Shown here: positions 8,548 through 18,220 of the stretch, in pieces | Layout of the letters: each line of letters opens with the position of its first letter | Position numbering within the stretch: position 1 is the first letter of the stretch | Source: Arthrobacter sp. APC 3897 | Lineage (GTDB): Bacteria; Actinomycetota; Actinomycetes; Actinomycetales; Micrococcaceae | Direction of reading: 5' to 3' | DNA length: 64,000 nucleotides | Assembly (NCBI RefSeq): GCF_030407495.1 | Contig: NZ_JASDDG010000004.1 | Span: 1 to 64,000 of the forward strand | Notes under the pieces: generated by a model | The model's database searches: none | What the model was told of the DNA's origin: nothing | Seen by the model: the letters and a program-made list of their open reading frames with translations, nothing else | Made by a program: the position numbers and the translations under genes

Positions 8548-9663
8548 CTAGCCCGCAGCCTGTGCTTCCAGGCCCAGTGCAGCGGCAACGGAAACGACGT
8601 CGAAGTCCACCTTGGTGGGTTCAACATCGGAACCGTCCGCGGTGCGCAGGGCCCACTGCGGATCCTTCAGGCCGTGGCCGGTGACGGTGATGACAATTTT
8701 CTTGCCGGCGGGAGCTTCCCCGGCGGCGTGCTTCTTGAGCAGCCCTGCCACTCCCGCGGCGGAGGCCGGCTCCACAAAGACGCCTTCCCGGGAGGACAGC
8801 CAGCGGTGCGCTTCGAGGATCTCGGTATCCGTCACGGCTTCGATCAGGCCGCCGGACTCGTCGCGGGCGGCAATGGCCTGCTCCCAGGAGGCGGGGTTGC
8901 CAATGCGGATGGCGGTGGCAATGGTGTCCGGGTCCGTCACCGGGTGGCCCTTGACCAGCGGCGATGCGCCTTCGGCTTGGAAACCCCACATGACGGGAGT
9001 CTTGGTGGCCACCGGGGCCAGTTCCTCGCCTGCAACGTTGGTGTAGGGCTCGGCGTATTCCCGGTAGCCCTTCCAGTACGCGGTGATGTTTCCGGCGTTG
9101 CCCACGGGCAGCAGGTGGTAATCGGGGGCATCACCGAGGTAGTCCACCACTTCGAAGGCAGCGGTCTTCTGGCCTTCGATGCGGGCGGGGTTGACGGAGT
9201 TCACGAGGAACACCGGGTAGGCCTCGGCGAGCTTGCGGGCCACGTCCAGGCAGTTGTCGAAGTTGCCGTTAACCTGCAGCAGTTCAGCGCCGTGCGCAAT
9301 GGCCTGGCTGAGCTTGCCCATGGAGATCTTGCCGTCCGGAACCAGGACGGCGCAGGTGATGCCGGCCTGCGTTGCATACGCGGCGGCCGAAGCGGAGGTA
9401 TTGCCGGTGGAGGCGCACACCACGGCCTTGGCGCCGGATTCGACGGCGGCCGTCATGGCCATCGTCATCCCGCGGTCCTTGAAGGAGCCGGTGGGATTCA
9501 TGCCCTCGACCTTGAGGTAAACCTCGTTGCCGGTCAGTTCGGAAAGGGCCTTCGCCTTCACCAGCGGAGTACCGCCCTCACCGAGGGTAATGATCTCGGT
9601 GCTCTCGGTGACGGGAAGACGATCGGCGTATTCGGCGATGACGCCGCGCCATTGATGAGCCAC
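8548..9663 (-). CDS. thrC: Threonine synthase
   Basis: This PLP enzyme converts O-phosphohomoserine to threonine. The 371-aa length and the motif [10 protein letters not shown], whose Lys forms the Schiff base, place it in the shorter, bacterial/archaeal-type threonine synthase group. [13 protein letters not shown] is the phosphate/PLP-binding turn, and [12 protein letters not shown] lies in the core. The start is GTG at 9663 with GAAGGGG upstream, 4 nt from the hom stop, so translation is probably coupled. Its substrate is made by ThrB, encoded next. Confidence 0.95.
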   Translation of the reverse strand: MAHQWRGVIAEYADRLPVTESTEIITLGEGGTPLVKAKALSELTGNEVYLKVEGMNPTGSFKDRGMTMAMTAAVESGAKAVVCASTGNTSASAAAYATQAGITCAVLVPDGKISMGKLSQAIAHGAELLQVNGNFDNCLDVARKLAEAYPVFLVNSVNPARIEGQKTAAFEVVDYLGDAPDYHLLPVGNAGNITAYWKGYREYAEPYTNVAGEELAPVATKTPVMWGFQAEGASPLVKGHPVTDPDTIATAIRIGNPASWEQAIAARDESGGLIEAVTDTEILEAHRWLSSREGVFVEPASAAGVAGLLKKHAAGEAPAGKKIVITVTGHGLKDPQWALRTADGSDVEPTKVDFDVVSVAAALGLEAQAAG

Positions 9664-9667
9664 GGTA

Positions 9668-10966
9668 TTAGACCCCTTCTACCCGCAGGACGGATGTGAC
9701 TGAATTGATGATGTCCAGGCCCTTGATGGCCTCGACGGTGGCGGCCAGTGCAGCCTCGGATGCACGGTGCGTAACAAAACGCAGTTCGGCGGATGACGCC
9801 GTGCCGTCAGCATGGATGGTTTGGCGCATGGTCTCGATGGACACACCGTGCTCGGCGAAGACCCGCGCAACCGCAGCCAGGACGCCCGGCTGGTCGGTGA
9901 CCTGCAGGCCGATGCTGTAGCTGGTGGTGACCTTGGCGAACGGCAGTGCCGGCACGGATCCGGTGGGCGTTTCAGCACCGAGCGGTCCGCCCAGGACGAG
10001 TCGGCGGGCGGTGGAGACGACGTCGCCCATCACGGCCGACGCCGTGGGTGCGCCGCCGGCGCCCTGGCCGTAGAACATGAGTTCCCCGGCGTTTTCGGCT
10101 TCCACGAACACCGCGTTGAAGGCCCCGTGCACAGCGGCGAGAGGATGTGTGCGCGGCAGCAGCGTGGGATGTACGCGGACACTGACGCCGGGTTCGCCGT
10201 CGTTGTCCAGCTTTTCCGCGATGGCCAGCAGCTTGATGACAAAGCCGGCGTCCTTTGCCGCGGCAATGTCATCGGCCGTCACGGAAGAGATTCCCTCACA
10301 GGACACATTCGCCAGGTCAAAGTTGGTGTGGAAGGCCAGCGAGGCGAGGATGGCACCCTTGGCGGCGGCGTCGTGTCCTTCAACGTCTGCGGTGGGATCC
10401 GCTTCCGCGTAGCCCAGGCGCTGCGCCTCGGCCAGGGCATCGGCGAACTGGGCGCCGGTGCTGTCCATGGCGTCCAGGATGTAGTTGGTGGTGCCGTTGA
10501 CGATGCCCATGACCTTGGTGATGCGGTCACCGGAGAGGCTGTCGCGGATGGGGCGCAGGATGGGAATGGCTCCGGCGACGGCGGCTTCGTAAGCCAGCCG
10601 GACACCTGCTGCGTCGGCCTTTTCGAACAGTGCGGCTCCATCGGCGGCGAGCAGGGCCTTGTTGCCGGTGACCACTGAAGCGCCGTGGCCGATGGCGTGC
10701 AGCATCAGCGAGCGGGCCGGCTCCATGCCGCCCATCAGCTCGATGACAATATCCGCGTCTTCCACCAGCTTCTCGGCATCGGTGGTGAACAGGTTCCGCG
10801 GCAGCTCCGTGTCGCGCGGCGCGTCCGGATTGCGCACGGCAATGCCGGTCAGTTCCAAACGGGCTCCGGTGCGCGAGGCCAGGTCTTCGGCGTCGTCAAG
10901 AAGGATCCGGGCAACCTGCGAGCCAACGTTTCCGCAGCCCAGCAGGGCAACTTTCAGGGTCTTCAT
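9668..10966 (-). CDS. hom: Homoserine dehydrogenase with ACT domain
   Basis: Hom reduces aspartate semialdehyde to homoserine with NAD(P)H, the branch point toward Thr and Met. The 432-aa protein has the nucleotide-binding [10 protein letters not shown] at the N-terminus, the catalytic domain with [14 protein letters not shown] and [12 protein letters not shown], and a C-terminal ACT domain (from about residue 350, [20 protein letters not shown]). ACT domains in this family usually bind threonine for feedback inhibition. It sits between lysA (17 nt upstream) and thrC. Confidence 0.96.
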   Translation of the reverse strand: MKTLKVALLGCGNVGSQVARILLDDAEDLASRTGARLELTGIAVRNPDAPRDTELPRNLFTTDAEKLVEDADIVIELMGGMEPARSLMLHAIGHGASVVTGNKALLAADGAALFEKADAAGVRLAYEAAVAGAIPILRPIRDSLSGDRITKVMGIVNGTTNYILDAMDSTGAQFADALAEAQRLGYAEADPTADVEGHDAAAKGAILASLAFHTNFDLANVSCEGISSVTADDIAAAKDAGFVIKLLAIAEKLDNDGEPGVSVRVHPTLLPRTHPLAAVHGAFNAVFVEAENAGELMFYGQGAGGAPTASAVMGDVVSTARRLVLGGPLGAETPTGSVPALPFAKVTTSYSIGLQVTDQPGVLAAVARVFAEHGVSIETMRQTIHADGTASSAELRFVTHRASEAALAATVEAIKGLDIINSVTSVLRVEGV

Positions 10967-10983
10967 GGTGCGTGCCTTCTCCT

Positions 10984-12435
10984 TCAGCGATTCGGGCGGT
11001 CGGGCGCCGGTGTATCTACGTCCCGGGCCAGCAGGTCTTCTTCGGTTTCTCCGCGGATAATGAGCCGCGCGGCGCCGTTCGATACGGCAACCACGGGCGG
11101 ACGGGCAATGTAGTTGTAATTGCTGGACAGGGCCCAGCAGTACGCGCCCGTTCCCGGAACGGCCAGCAGATCGCCGTCGCCGGTGTCCGCCGGAAGATAG
11201 ACGTCCCGAACCACTATGTCCCCGCTCTCGCAGTGTTTGCCAACTACGCGTGACATAACGGCGTCATGTTCCGACGTCCGCGAGGCAAGCACGGCGGAAT
11301 AGTCAGCGTCGTAGAGCACGGGGCGGGCGTTGTCGCTCATGCCGCCGTCCACTGAAACGTAACGGCGTTCGGCGGTACCGCCGCCGGCAGTGTCCACCCG
11401 CACCGTCTTGACCGTCCCGGCGCGGTACAGGGTGAAGGTGGTGGGGCCAACGATGGCGCGGCCGGGCTCAATCGAGATCCGCGGAACGGCCAGTCCCAGC
11501 TCGGTGCAGGTGGAGCCGACGACGGCGGCCATCGCCTGCGCGATTTCGGCCGGCGGGCGCGGGGTGTCCGCTTCGGTATAGGCAATGCCGTAACCGCCGC
11601 CAAGGTCCAGCTCCGGCAGTTCGACGCCGTGGGCTGCCTTGATGTCCGCCAAAAAGCCCAGCAGCCGCTTGGCGGCCAGTTCAAAGCCTTCGGGTTCGAA
11701 GATCTGCGAGCCGATGTGGCAGTGCAGGCCCAGCAGGCGGATGCCCCTGGCGTCCAGCGCAGCGGCTACAGCGGCAGCGGCCGGCGATACGCCGCCGGCA
11801 GCCGGGTCCGGTGCCATGGAGAGGCCGAACTTCTGGTCCTCGTGGGCCGTGGCAATGAATTCATGCGTGTGCGCGTGCACACCGGGGGTTAGCCGCAGCA
11901 TGACGTTGGCCTGTTCCCCGCGGGACACCGCCAGGGCGTCCAAACGCTGCAGCTCGGCCATGCTGTCCACCACAATCCGCCCCAGGCCCATGTCCAGGGC
12001 GCGGATCAGCTCGGCGTCGGACTTGTTGTTGCCGTGCAGGCCGAGTTCGCTGCCGGGAATCCCGGCGCGGCGGGCCACGGCCAGCTCCCCGCCGGAGCAG
12101 GTGTCCAGCCGCAGACCTTCTTCCCGCACCCAGCGGGCCACCGCGGTGCAGAGGAACGCCTTGCCCGCATAGTAGACGTCCACTCCCCCGCACAGATCGG
12201 CAAAGGCAGCGTCAAAGGAATCCTTGAAATCGCGGGCACGGGCACGGAAGTCCGCTTCGGAGACTACGAACAGCGGGGTGCCGAACTCCTCGGCCAGTGC
12301 GGAGACGGACACGCCGGCCACCTGCAGTTCGCCGTGGGTGCTGCGGCTGACGTCGCGGGCCCACATCTGCGGGCGCAGTGCATCGGCGTCCTCCGGGTGG
12401 CTGAGCCATTCGGGGGCGAGCGGGGAAACAGTCAT
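10984..12435 (-). CDS. lysA: Diaminopimelate decarboxylase
   Basis: LysA decarboxylates meso-diaminopimelate to lysine, with PLP. The 483-aa protein is a fold-type III enzyme: the PLP lysine is in YYAGKAFLC near residue 90, the Gly-rich and His motifs are LHCHIGSQIF and DLGGGYGIAY, and CESGDIVV supplies the active-site Cys from the partner subunit of the dimer. It starts 3 nt after the argS stop, as in corynebacteria, where argS-lysA are co-transcribed and arginine and lysine both affect expression. Confidence 0.96.
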   Translation of the reverse strand: MTVSPLAPEWLSHPEDADALRPQMWARDVSRSTHGELQVAGVSVSALAEEFGTPLFVVSEADFRARARDFKDSFDAAFADLCGGVDVYYAGKAFLCTAVARWVREEGLRLDTCSGGELAVARRAGIPGSELGLHGNNKSDAELIRALDMGLGRIVVDSMAELQRLDALAVSRGEQANVMLRLTPGVHAHTHEFIATAHEDQKFGLSMAPDPAAGGVSPAAAAVAAALDARGIRLLGLHCHIGSQIFEPEGFELAAKRLLGFLADIKAAHGVELPELDLGGGYGIAYTEADTPRPPAEIAQAMAAVVGSTCTELGLAVPRISIEPGRAIVGPTTFTLYRAGTVKTVRVDTAGGGTAERRYVSVDGGMSDNARPVLYDADYSAVLASRTSEHDAVMSRVVGKHCESGDIVVRDVYLPADTGDGDLLAVPGTGAYCWALSSNYNYIARPPVVAVSNGAARLIIRGETEEDLLARDVDTPAPDRPNR

Positions 12436-12438
12436 GAA

Positions 12439-14088
12439 TTACATCCGTTCCGGAGCGGAGACTCCCAGCAGGCCCAGGCCGTTGGCCAGGACCTGGCGGG
12501 TGGCAAGGTTCAGCCACAGGCGGGTGCGGTTCACATCGGTGATTTCCTCGTCACCCTGGGGTGCGATGCGGCAGGCGTCGTACCAGCGGTGGTAGGTGCC
12601 GGCAATAACTTCCAGATGGCGGGCCACGCGGTGCGGTTCACGGAACGCGCTGGCCTGCGCGACGACGCCGGGGAACTGTCCCAGCGCAGCCAGCAGTTCG
12701 CCCTCGGTGGGGTGCGTCAGCAGGGACGCATCGAAGGCCGAGTCGTCTACGCCGGCGGCCTCGGCATTGCGGGCCAGGGCGTAGGTGCGGGCGTGGGCGT
12801 ACTGGACGTAGAACACCGGATTCTCGTTGCTGCGCTTGGTCAGCAGGTCCAGATCAATGTCAATGTTGGAGTCGGCGGAGAAGCGGGCCAGCGTGTAGCG
12901 GGCCGCGTCCACGCCCACGGCGTCCACCAGGTCCTCAAGGGTAACCACGGTGCCGTTGCGCTTGGACATGCGCACGGGCTTGCCGTCCTTGACCAGGTTC
13001 ACCATCTGGCCGATCAGCACCTCAACGCACTCCGGGTCATGGCCCAGAGCGGCGGCAGCGGCTTTGAGCCGGGCCACGTAGCCGTGGTGGTCGGCGCCGA
13101 GCATATAGAAGTTCAGGTCGAAGCCGCGGTCGCGCTTGTTCTGGATGTAGGCGATGTCTCCGGCGATGTAAGCGGCGTTGCCGTCGGACTTGATGACTAC
13201 GCGGTCCTTGTCATCACCGAACTCGGAGGAGTTCAGCCACCAGGCGCCGTCCTTCTCATACAGGTTCCCCGAACCCTTGAGCTGCTCCAGCAGCTTGTCC
13301 ACCTGGCCGTTTTCATGCAGGGAATCTTCATGGAAGAAGACGTCAAAGTCCACGCCGAAGTTATGCAGGGATTCTTTGATGTCGGCGAACATAAAGTCGA
13401 CGCCGGCTGCGCGGAAGTGTTCCTGGGCTTCGGCGTCAGGCAGTTCCATAATGTCCGGTTCCACCGCCAGGATGCGGTTGGCAATGTCTTCAATGTATCC
13501 GCCGGCGTAGCCGTCCTCGGGAGCGGCCTCGCCCTTGGCTGAGGCCAGCAGGGACCGGGCAAAGCGGTCAATCTGCGCGCCGTGGTCATTGAAGTAGTAC
13601 TCGCGGGTGACTTCGGCGCCCTGCGACTGGAAGATTCGGGCCAGGGCGTCGCCGACGGCGGCCCAGCGGGTTCCGCCCAGGTGGATGGGTCCGGTGGGGT
13701 TCGCGGAAACAAACTCGAGGTTGATCCGGGTGCCCTTGAGGATCTCCGAGGTGCCGTAGGACTCACCGGCATCCACAATGGTCTTGACCAGCTCGCCGGC
13801 GGCACCGGCGTCGAGCGTAATGTTCAGGAAGCCGGGTCCGGCAATGTCCACCTTGGCAACGCCGTCGATCTTTTCAAGGCGGCCCTTGAGAATCTCCGCG
13901 AACTGGCGCGGGTTCATGCCGGCCTGCTTGGAGAGCTGCAGCGCGATGTTGGTGGCCCAGTCACCGTGGTCGCGGTTCTTCGGCCGCTCCACGCGCACCT
14001 CCCGGGGCACGTCGATGCTGAAATCACCGGCATCGATGGCGTCTTGGAGGCAGGCAGTTACGGCGGAGGAAAGTTCTTCAGGAGTCAC
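12439..14088 (-). CDS. argS: Arginyl-tRNA synthetase
   Basis: ArgS charges tRNA-Arg in the cytoplasm. The 549-aa class I synthetase has an N-terminal Add-1 tRNA-binding domain, the HIGH-like motif in PTGPIHLGG and the KMSKS-like motif in VRMSKRNGT. The C-terminal anticodon-binding helices include the [19 protein letters not shown] segment. The start is GTG at 14088 with an AGGA-rich upstream sequence. It leads the argS-lysA-hom-thrC-thrB run. Confidence 0.97.
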   Translation of the reverse strand: MTPEELSSAVTACLQDAIDAGDFSIDVPREVRVERPKNRDHGDWATNIALQLSKQAGMNPRQFAEILKGRLEKIDGVAKVDIAGPGFLNITLDAGAAGELVKTIVDAGESYGTSEILKGTRINLEFVSANPTGPIHLGGTRWAAVGDALARIFQSQGAEVTREYYFNDHGAQIDRFARSLLASAKGEAAPEDGYAGGYIEDIANRILAVEPDIMELPDAEAQEHFRAAGVDFMFADIKESLHNFGVDFDVFFHEDSLHENGQVDKLLEQLKGSGNLYEKDGAWWLNSSEFGDDKDRVVIKSDGNAAYIAGDIAYIQNKRDRGFDLNFYMLGADHHGYVARLKAAAAALGHDPECVEVLIGQMVNLVKDGKPVRMSKRNGTVVTLEDLVDAVGVDAARYTLARFSADSNIDIDLDLLTKRSNENPVFYVQYAHARTYALARNAEAAGVDDSAFDASLLTHPTEGELLAALGQFPGVVAQASAFREPHRVARHLEVIAGTYHRWYDACRIAPQGDEEITDVNRTRLWLNLATRQVLANGLGLLGVSAPERM

Positions 14089-14275
14089 CGGTTAAGCATA
14101 GCCTCCGGGCAGGTGCCGGTCCGCGAACTGTGACGGCGCCCGCTCACAGTCATCCAGCCCCGCGGCCGGGACGGGTCCGGAGGGGACGGCAGCACCCGCT
14201 GCTCAGGCGGGGCACAGGCAAGGCACATCCGAATACGTTGTAATGGATAGGGATCCCGCCTCCAAGGAGAGAATA

Positions 14276-14713
14276 ATGACCCCCACACGCAAGACCCTGC
14301 TGTTCGCCGCCGCATCAATGACGCTGGCCTCCACTGCCTGCGCCGGCACAGCGAACGACGGCGCTTCCGCCGCGGAAGAGTCTCCGGCTGCGGAGTCGCC
14401 GGTTCGTACCGGCAGCTACGGGGACGGAACGTACTCCGCCGCCGGAAGTTACATCCCGCCGTCCAACCAGACCGAAGAAGTGGATGTGACGCTGACGCTG
14501 GAAGGCAACGTTGTCACCTCCCTGGACGTTCAAACGTCCGGCAACAACCCCACCTCCAAGCAGTATCAGCGCGAATTCACCTCCGGCATCGAGTCACAGG
14601 TGGTCGGCAAGAAGCTTGATGAGCTGAATGTGGACAAGGTTGCCGGCTCGTCCCTGACCAGCTCCGGATTCAACAAGGCCCTGGACGCCATCCGGATGGA
14701 AGCCGCGAGCTGA
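14276..14713 (+). CDS. FMN-binding domain lipoprotein, predicted flavinylated electron carrier
   Basis: The 145-aa protein has a signal peptide ending in LASTAC (Cys22 as the lipidation site), a Ser/Ala/Glu-rich linker, and a C-terminal FMN-binding domain (about 48-145) of the type found in NqrC/RnfG. In that family ApbE attaches FMN through a phosphoester to the last Thr of an SGAT motif. Here the matching segment is VDKVAGSSLTSSG, so the acceptor would be Ser126. The ATG at 14276 has AAGGAGAG just upstream. apbE follows after 7 nt and an NqrB/RnfD-like reductase after that, so this is probably the extracytoplasmic carrier of the module. Confidence 0.8.
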   Translation: MTPTRKTLLFAAASMTLASTACAGTANDGASAAEESPAAESPVRTGSYGDGTYSAAGSYIPPSNQTEEVDVTLTLEGNVVTSLDVQTSGNNPTSKQYQREFTSGIESQVVGKKLDELNVDKVAGSSLTSSGFNKALDAIRMEAAS

Positions 14714-14720
14714 CCTTTCC

Positions 14721-15587
14721 ATGCCGGATTTCAGCTTCGAGGCCATTGGCACCGCCTGGACCGTGAGCACCGCCGCCCCGCTGACGGTCCAGGAGCGGGC
14801 CGCCCTCGCAGAGGCGGTGGAGTCCTATGACCGGACTTACTCACGTTTCCGGCAGGACTCGGCCATCGCACCGCTGGCCGCAGCCCCGGGGACCGTGGAC
14901 CTTCCGGTCACCGCTGCACCGCTGCTGAGTCTCTTCGACACCCTCCACCGGCTCAGCGGCGGCGCCGTCAATCCCCTGGTCGGGTCGTCGCTGGAGAAGC
15001 TCGGCTACGACGCGGCGTACTCGTTTGCCTCCGCAGGCCCGTCTCCGGCACCGGACTGGGCGGCTTCGGCGTCCTGGCAGGCGCTTGGGGACCGAACCGT
15101 GCTGAACACCTCAGTGCCGGTGACCTTCGACATCGGCGCCGCGGGAAAGGGACAGCTGGTTGACCTGGTCTTCGAGCTGCTGCACGCGTCCGGACACCGG
15201 GAGCTGACGGTGGACGCCGGTTCCGACCTGCGGCACAGCGGCCCCCGCCCGCTGCGGGTGGCCCTGGAACACCCGTATGACACCACGCGGGCCGTGGGTG
15301 TGCTTCCGCTGCACAACCGGGCGCTGTGTGCCTCGGCGTCCAACCGCCGGCAATGGGGAGACGGACTGCACCATATTGTTGATGCAGGGACCGGCCGTCC
15401 CGTGGAGACGGTGGCAGCCGCCTGGGTGCTGGCAGATGACGCCATGACCGCCGACGGGCTGGCCACCGCCCTGTTTTTCACCGACCCCGGCACGCTCGCC
15501 GAAGAATTCGCCTTTGACTATGTGCGGATGTTTTCGGACGGGCGGGCCACTTTCTCAGATGCCATGGCTGGAGTTCTGTTTTCATGA
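14721..15587 (+). CDS. apbE: FAD:protein FMN transferase (ApbE)
   Basis: ApbE transfers the FMN part of FAD to a Thr or Ser of a target protein, with Mg2+. The 288-aa protein shows the family blocks in order: FDIGAAGKGQLVD (about residue 135), VDAGSDLRHSG, HHIVDAGTGRPV, and DAMTADGLATALF with the metal-binding acidic residues. No signal peptide or lipobox is seen, so it is probably a cytoplasmic form or is exported by an unrecognised route. It lies between the FMN-binding lipoprotein, its likely substrate, and a membrane reductase whose start overlaps its stop (ATGA). Confidence 0.88.
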   Translation: MPDFSFEAIGTAWTVSTAAPLTVQERAALAEAVESYDRTYSRFRQDSAIAPLAAAPGTVDLPVTAAPLLSLFDTLHRLSGGAVNPLVGSSLEKLGYDAAYSFASAGPSPAPDWAASASWQALGDRTVLNTSVPVTFDIGAAGKGQLVDLVFELLHASGHRELTVDAGSDLRHSGPRPLRVALEHPYDTTRAVGVLPLHNRALCASASNRRQWGDGLHHIVDAGTGRPVETVAAAWVLADDAMTADGLATALFFTDPGTLAEEFAFDYVRMFSDGRATFSDAMAGVLFS

Positions 15588-17125
15588 GTCTTTCCCTGTC
15601 CGCCACCTCCCGCCGGCTGGACGCTTTCGCCGGCCGCTGGACGATGTACCGGCTGACCGTTGTCCTGCTGCTGGTCATGACGGCGTGGTCCTTTGCGCTC
15701 TCCGTTGCCGGACAGCTGTTCTACACTCCGGCCGAACTCGCGGCCACGGCCGCCACCGCCGTTGTCTCCTCATTGGTGGCCAGCCGCGTCATGGGGCTGC
15801 TGTTCCGCACCCGGCCGCAGACCGACTCTTCGCTGATTACCGGTTTGCTTCTCTTCTTCCTGTTCTGGCCCTCCACCGAAGGAGGCCAGCTCCTGACCGT
15901 GGCGCTCGCGGCCGGGGCTGCCACGGCGTCCAAGTACCTGCTGGTGTGGCGCGGCCGGCACATCTTCAATCCCGCGGCCTTCGGCGCAGCTCTGCTGGCC
16001 GTCACCGGCCTGAACAGCGCCGTGTGGTGGGTGGCGGCACCGCTGATCCTGGTGGTTGTCCTGCCCGCTGCCGCGCTGATTCTTTACCGCAACCGGCTGC
16101 TGCCCATGGCCGGAGTGTTCCTGCTGGCCTCGGGGACAATCATCACGGCGCGGTTCCTGTCCGGCGGGGAACCGCTGACGACGGCGCTGGCCACCCTGTT
16201 TGCGTCCTACCCGGTGCTGTTCTTCGCCGGATTCATGCTGTCCGAGCCGCTGACCCTGCCGCCCAGGCATATCCAGCGCCTGCTGGAGGCCGCCGTCGTC
16301 GGCGTCCTGTTTGCCGTACCGCTAAACCTGGGTCCGGTTTATATGTCCCCTGAACTGGCGCTGCTCGCCGGGAACCTGCTGGCCTTTGCCTTGGCACCGC
16401 GTGCAGGAATCCGGCTGCGGCTGCGGGACAACCGCGCACTGACGCCCACGGCCCGGGAGCTGGTCTTTGAGCCGCTGCGGCCGCTGAAGTTCCGCCCGGG
16501 ACAGTATGTGGAGCTGAGCCTGCCCCATGCCAGCCCCGATGCCCGCGGCGCCCGCCGCATCTTCAGCCTCACCACGGCACCGGAAAAGCCGGAAACAGTG
16601 GCGGTGGGGCTGCGCGTCAGCGAACCGTCCAGCTCCTTCAAAGCCACCCTGATGAAGCTGAAGCCCGGTTCTGTGGTGACCGGAACGTCAGTGGCCGGGG
16701 ACTTCCTGCTCCCCCGCCGTCCCGGCGTTCCTGTGCTGCTGATAGCTTCCGGCATCGGAATCACTCCATTCATGAGCCAGCTGCGTTCGCTGGCCGCGCG
16801 CGGGCAGATCGGCAGGGGCACCAACGGATCCGACATCGTCCTGGTCTACGCGGCCTCTTCAACGGAGGAACTGGCCTATGCGGCGGAACTGCACGGCATG
16901 GGAATCCGCGTTTTGGCCTGCACTCCCACCGATCCGCAGATCAGCGGATGGACCTGGCTGGGACCCGGCCTGCCGGATGCACAGGCCCTGGGCCGCGCGG
17001 TTCCCGACGCCGCACGGCGTGCCGCCTACATCTCCGGTTCCCCCTCGGCAGTGGCTGAGGCACGTGCCGCAGTCCGCGGAGCCGGCGTCCGCACCGTGAA
17101 GACGGATGCCTTTCTGGGCTACTGA
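15584..17125 (+). CDS. NqrB/RnfD-like membrane domain fused to ferredoxin-NAD(P)+ reductase
   Basis: The 513-aa fusion has about eight membrane helices (residues 22-275), with HIFNPAAFGAAL and FMLSEPLTLPPR matching conserved NqrB/RnfD segments, then a cytoplasmic FNR module. In the FNR half, RRIFSLTTAP binds FAD, ASGIGITPFMSQL binds NAD(P), and KTDAFLGY is the usual C-terminus. The likely role is to pass electrons from cytoplasmic NAD(P)H across the membrane to the flavinylated lipoprotein encoded in the same operon. In RnfD the SGATPL segment carries covalent FMN; here the matching residues 193-198 read SGGEPL, so the acceptor Thr seems lost. The electron acceptor outside the cell is unknown. 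Confidence 0.8.
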   Translation: MSLSLSATSRRLDAFAGRWTMYRLTVVLLLVMTAWSFALSVAGQLFYTPAELAATAATAVVSSLVASRVMGLLFRTRPQTDSSLITGLLLFFLFWPSTEGGQLLTVALAAGAATASKYLLVWRGRHIFNPAAFGAALLAVTGLNSAVWWVAAPLILVVVLPAAALILYRNRLLPMAGVFLLASGTIITARFLSGGEPLTTALATLFASYPVLFFAGFMLSEPLTLPPRHIQRLLEAAVVGVLFAVPLNLGPVYMSPELALLAGNLLAFALAPRAGIRLRLRDNRALTPTARELVFEPLRPLKFRPGQYVELSLPHASPDARGARRIFSLTTAPEKPETVAVGLRVSEPSSSFKATLMKLKPGSVVTGTSVAGDFLLPRRPGVPVLLIASGIGITPFMSQLRSLAARGQIGRGTNGSDIVLVYAASSTEELAYAAELHGMGIRVLACTPTDPQISGWTWLGPGLPDAQALGRAVPDAARRAAYISGSPSAVAEARAAVRGAGVRTVKTDAFLGY

Positions 17126-17138
17126 TTCAGGCTGCGTT

Positions 17139-17167
17139 TTCACACGGCGCGCCGGACCTGCTAAGCT
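17139..17167 (+). promoter_or_regulatory. Candidate tRNA-Arg promoter
   Basis: TTCACA (17139-17144) and TAAGCT (17162-17167) are spaced by 17 bp, a fit to the housekeeping sigma pattern, about 40 bp upstream of the tRNA. This is based on motif reading only. Confidence 0.35.
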
Positions 17168-17207
17168 TCTTGAGTCCCACAGGACCTGCCGGTTTACCGG
17201 CGTCCTT

Positions 17208-17280
17208 GCCCTCGTAGCTCAGGGGATAGAGCGGTTGCCTCCGGAGCAACAGGCCGTAGGTTCGAATCCTATCGAGGGCA
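17208..17280 (+). tRNA. tRNA-Arg(CCG)
   Basis: The 73-nt sequence folds as a full cloverleaf. The acceptor arms are GCCCTCG and CGAGGGC, with discriminator A at 17280. The D arm is GCTC/GAGC. The anticodon stem GTTGC/GCAAC encloses CTCCGGA with anticodon CCG (17241-17243), which reads CGG. The T arm has GTTCGAAT-type loop sequence. CCA is not encoded. A strong terminator follows at once. Confidence 0.97.
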
Positions 17281-17293
17281 CTTTGAGACAGAA

Positions 17294-17323
17294 AGAACCC
17301 CGCACTGGTTGCGGGGTTCTTTT
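17294..17323 (+). terminator. Intrinsic terminator after tRNA-Arg
   Basis: A perfect 10-bp stem (AGAACCCCGC and GCGGGGTTCT) with a 7-nt loop is followed by TTT. It lies 14 nt beyond the tRNA and would separate it from tetR. Confidence 0.88.
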
Positions 17324-17542
17324 GCGTTCCGGGTTTCTGAGTTCCGGGTTCCTGCGTTCCGGCGATTTCCGCATTTCCCGGCGGCCCGCTGTTCATGGGC
17401 GCGCTGCCGCGTCCGGCTGACCCCTTGGTGGGGCGGGTCCAGGACGGGGATCAGACCACGTAGTAAAAATTCACCCGCCCCGCAAATAGTTACTCAAAAC
17501 CCTTGCGCAGAGCAGGCCGGCGGGCGGTATGGTGTGGCACAT

Positions 17543-17556
17543 ACCAACCGGTCGGT
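17543..17556. promoter_or_regulatory. TetR-type operator, copy 1 (tetR promoter)
   Basis: ACCAACCGGTCGGT is a 14-bp palindrome with one mismatch. Nearly the same sequence recurs at 19278-19291 and 25535-25548. It lies 68 bp upstream of the tetR start and just after a candidate -10, as expected for autorepression. Copies 1 and 2 also share the flank CAT before the motif. Confidence 0.75.
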
Positions 17557-17623
17557 TCCTCGATCTCGAGAAGCCGGGTCCGGGTGGCCGAATCCCGCTA
17601 CGAGAAACACGGAACACCGCCCC

Positions 17624-18220
17624 ATGAAAACCCTGAACATCAAAGAGGAACTCACCCGCGTTTCCGTGGACCTCTTCGCCACCCAAGGCTATGCCAAAAC
17701 GAGCGTCCAGCAGATTGTCGACGCCGCCGGAGTCACCAAGGGGGCGCTGTACCACTACTTCGATTCCAAGGATGATCTGCTTTTCGATATCTACGACCGC
17801 ATCCTGACCCTGCAGCACCGCAACCTGGAAGAAATTACGGCACGGAACCTTCCGGTGGAGGAGACCGTGCGGCTGGCGTGTGAAGACGTCCTCATCACCT
17901 CGATTGAGTGGATCCGCGAAGGCGCCGTCTTTTTCCGCTCCCAGCACATGCTCAGCCCCGACCGGATGGAAGAAGTAAAGAGACGGCGCCGCAGTTACAG
18001 CGAGGTCTTCGCTGCCCTGATCGTCCGCGGCCAAAACGAAGGCGTTTTCCGCAGCGACATTCCCACAGCTGTCCTCGTGGCCAACTTTTTCGCCAACCCG
18101 CACTATCTCTCGTACTGGTACCAGCCGCACGGCCCCCTGACCAAGCAGCAGGTGGCAAAACAACTGACCGATCTGTACCTCGCCGGGCTGCGGCCTGCTT
18201 CCCTCGAAGGATCCCCATGA
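17624..18220 (+). CDS. TetR/AcrR family transcriptional regulator
   Basis: The 198-aa repressor has an N-terminal TetR helix-turn-helix: SVQQIVDAAGVTKGALYHYF at about residues 27-46, then DSKDDLL. The C-terminal ligand domain has no obvious relatives readable by eye; its ends fit acyl-CoA- or fatty-acid-responsive TetR regulators. I chose the ATG at 17624 because the domain starts right after it; upstream in-frame sequence crosses the promoter and tRNA terminator. Its stop overlaps the next gene (ATGA), so regulator and quinone-reductase-like enzyme are one operon. Three matching palindromes near this gene, the transporter and fabG mark the probable regulon. Confidence 0.9.
   Translation: MKTLNIKEELTRVSVDLFATQGYAKTSVQQIVDAAGVTKGALYHYFDSKDDLLFDIYDRILTLQHRNLEEITARNLPVEETVRLACEDVLITSIEWIREGAVFFRSQHMLSPDRMEEVKRRRRSYSEVFAALIVRGQNEGVFRSDIPTAVLVANFFANPHYLSYWYQPHGPLTKQQVAKQLTDLYLAGLRPASLEGSP

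Larger units (their letters stand above)
17281..17623. other. Intergenic region between tRNA-Arg and tetR (343 bp)
   Basis: It holds the tRNA terminator at its left end and the 14-bp TetR-type palindrome at 17543-17556. A possible promoter is TTGCGC (17503-17508) with TATGGT (17528-17533), a 19-bp spacer that is longer than ideal. GGTATG and CATACC form a second inverted repeat (17526-17545) that overlaps the operator. No gene was seen. Confidence 0.6.
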
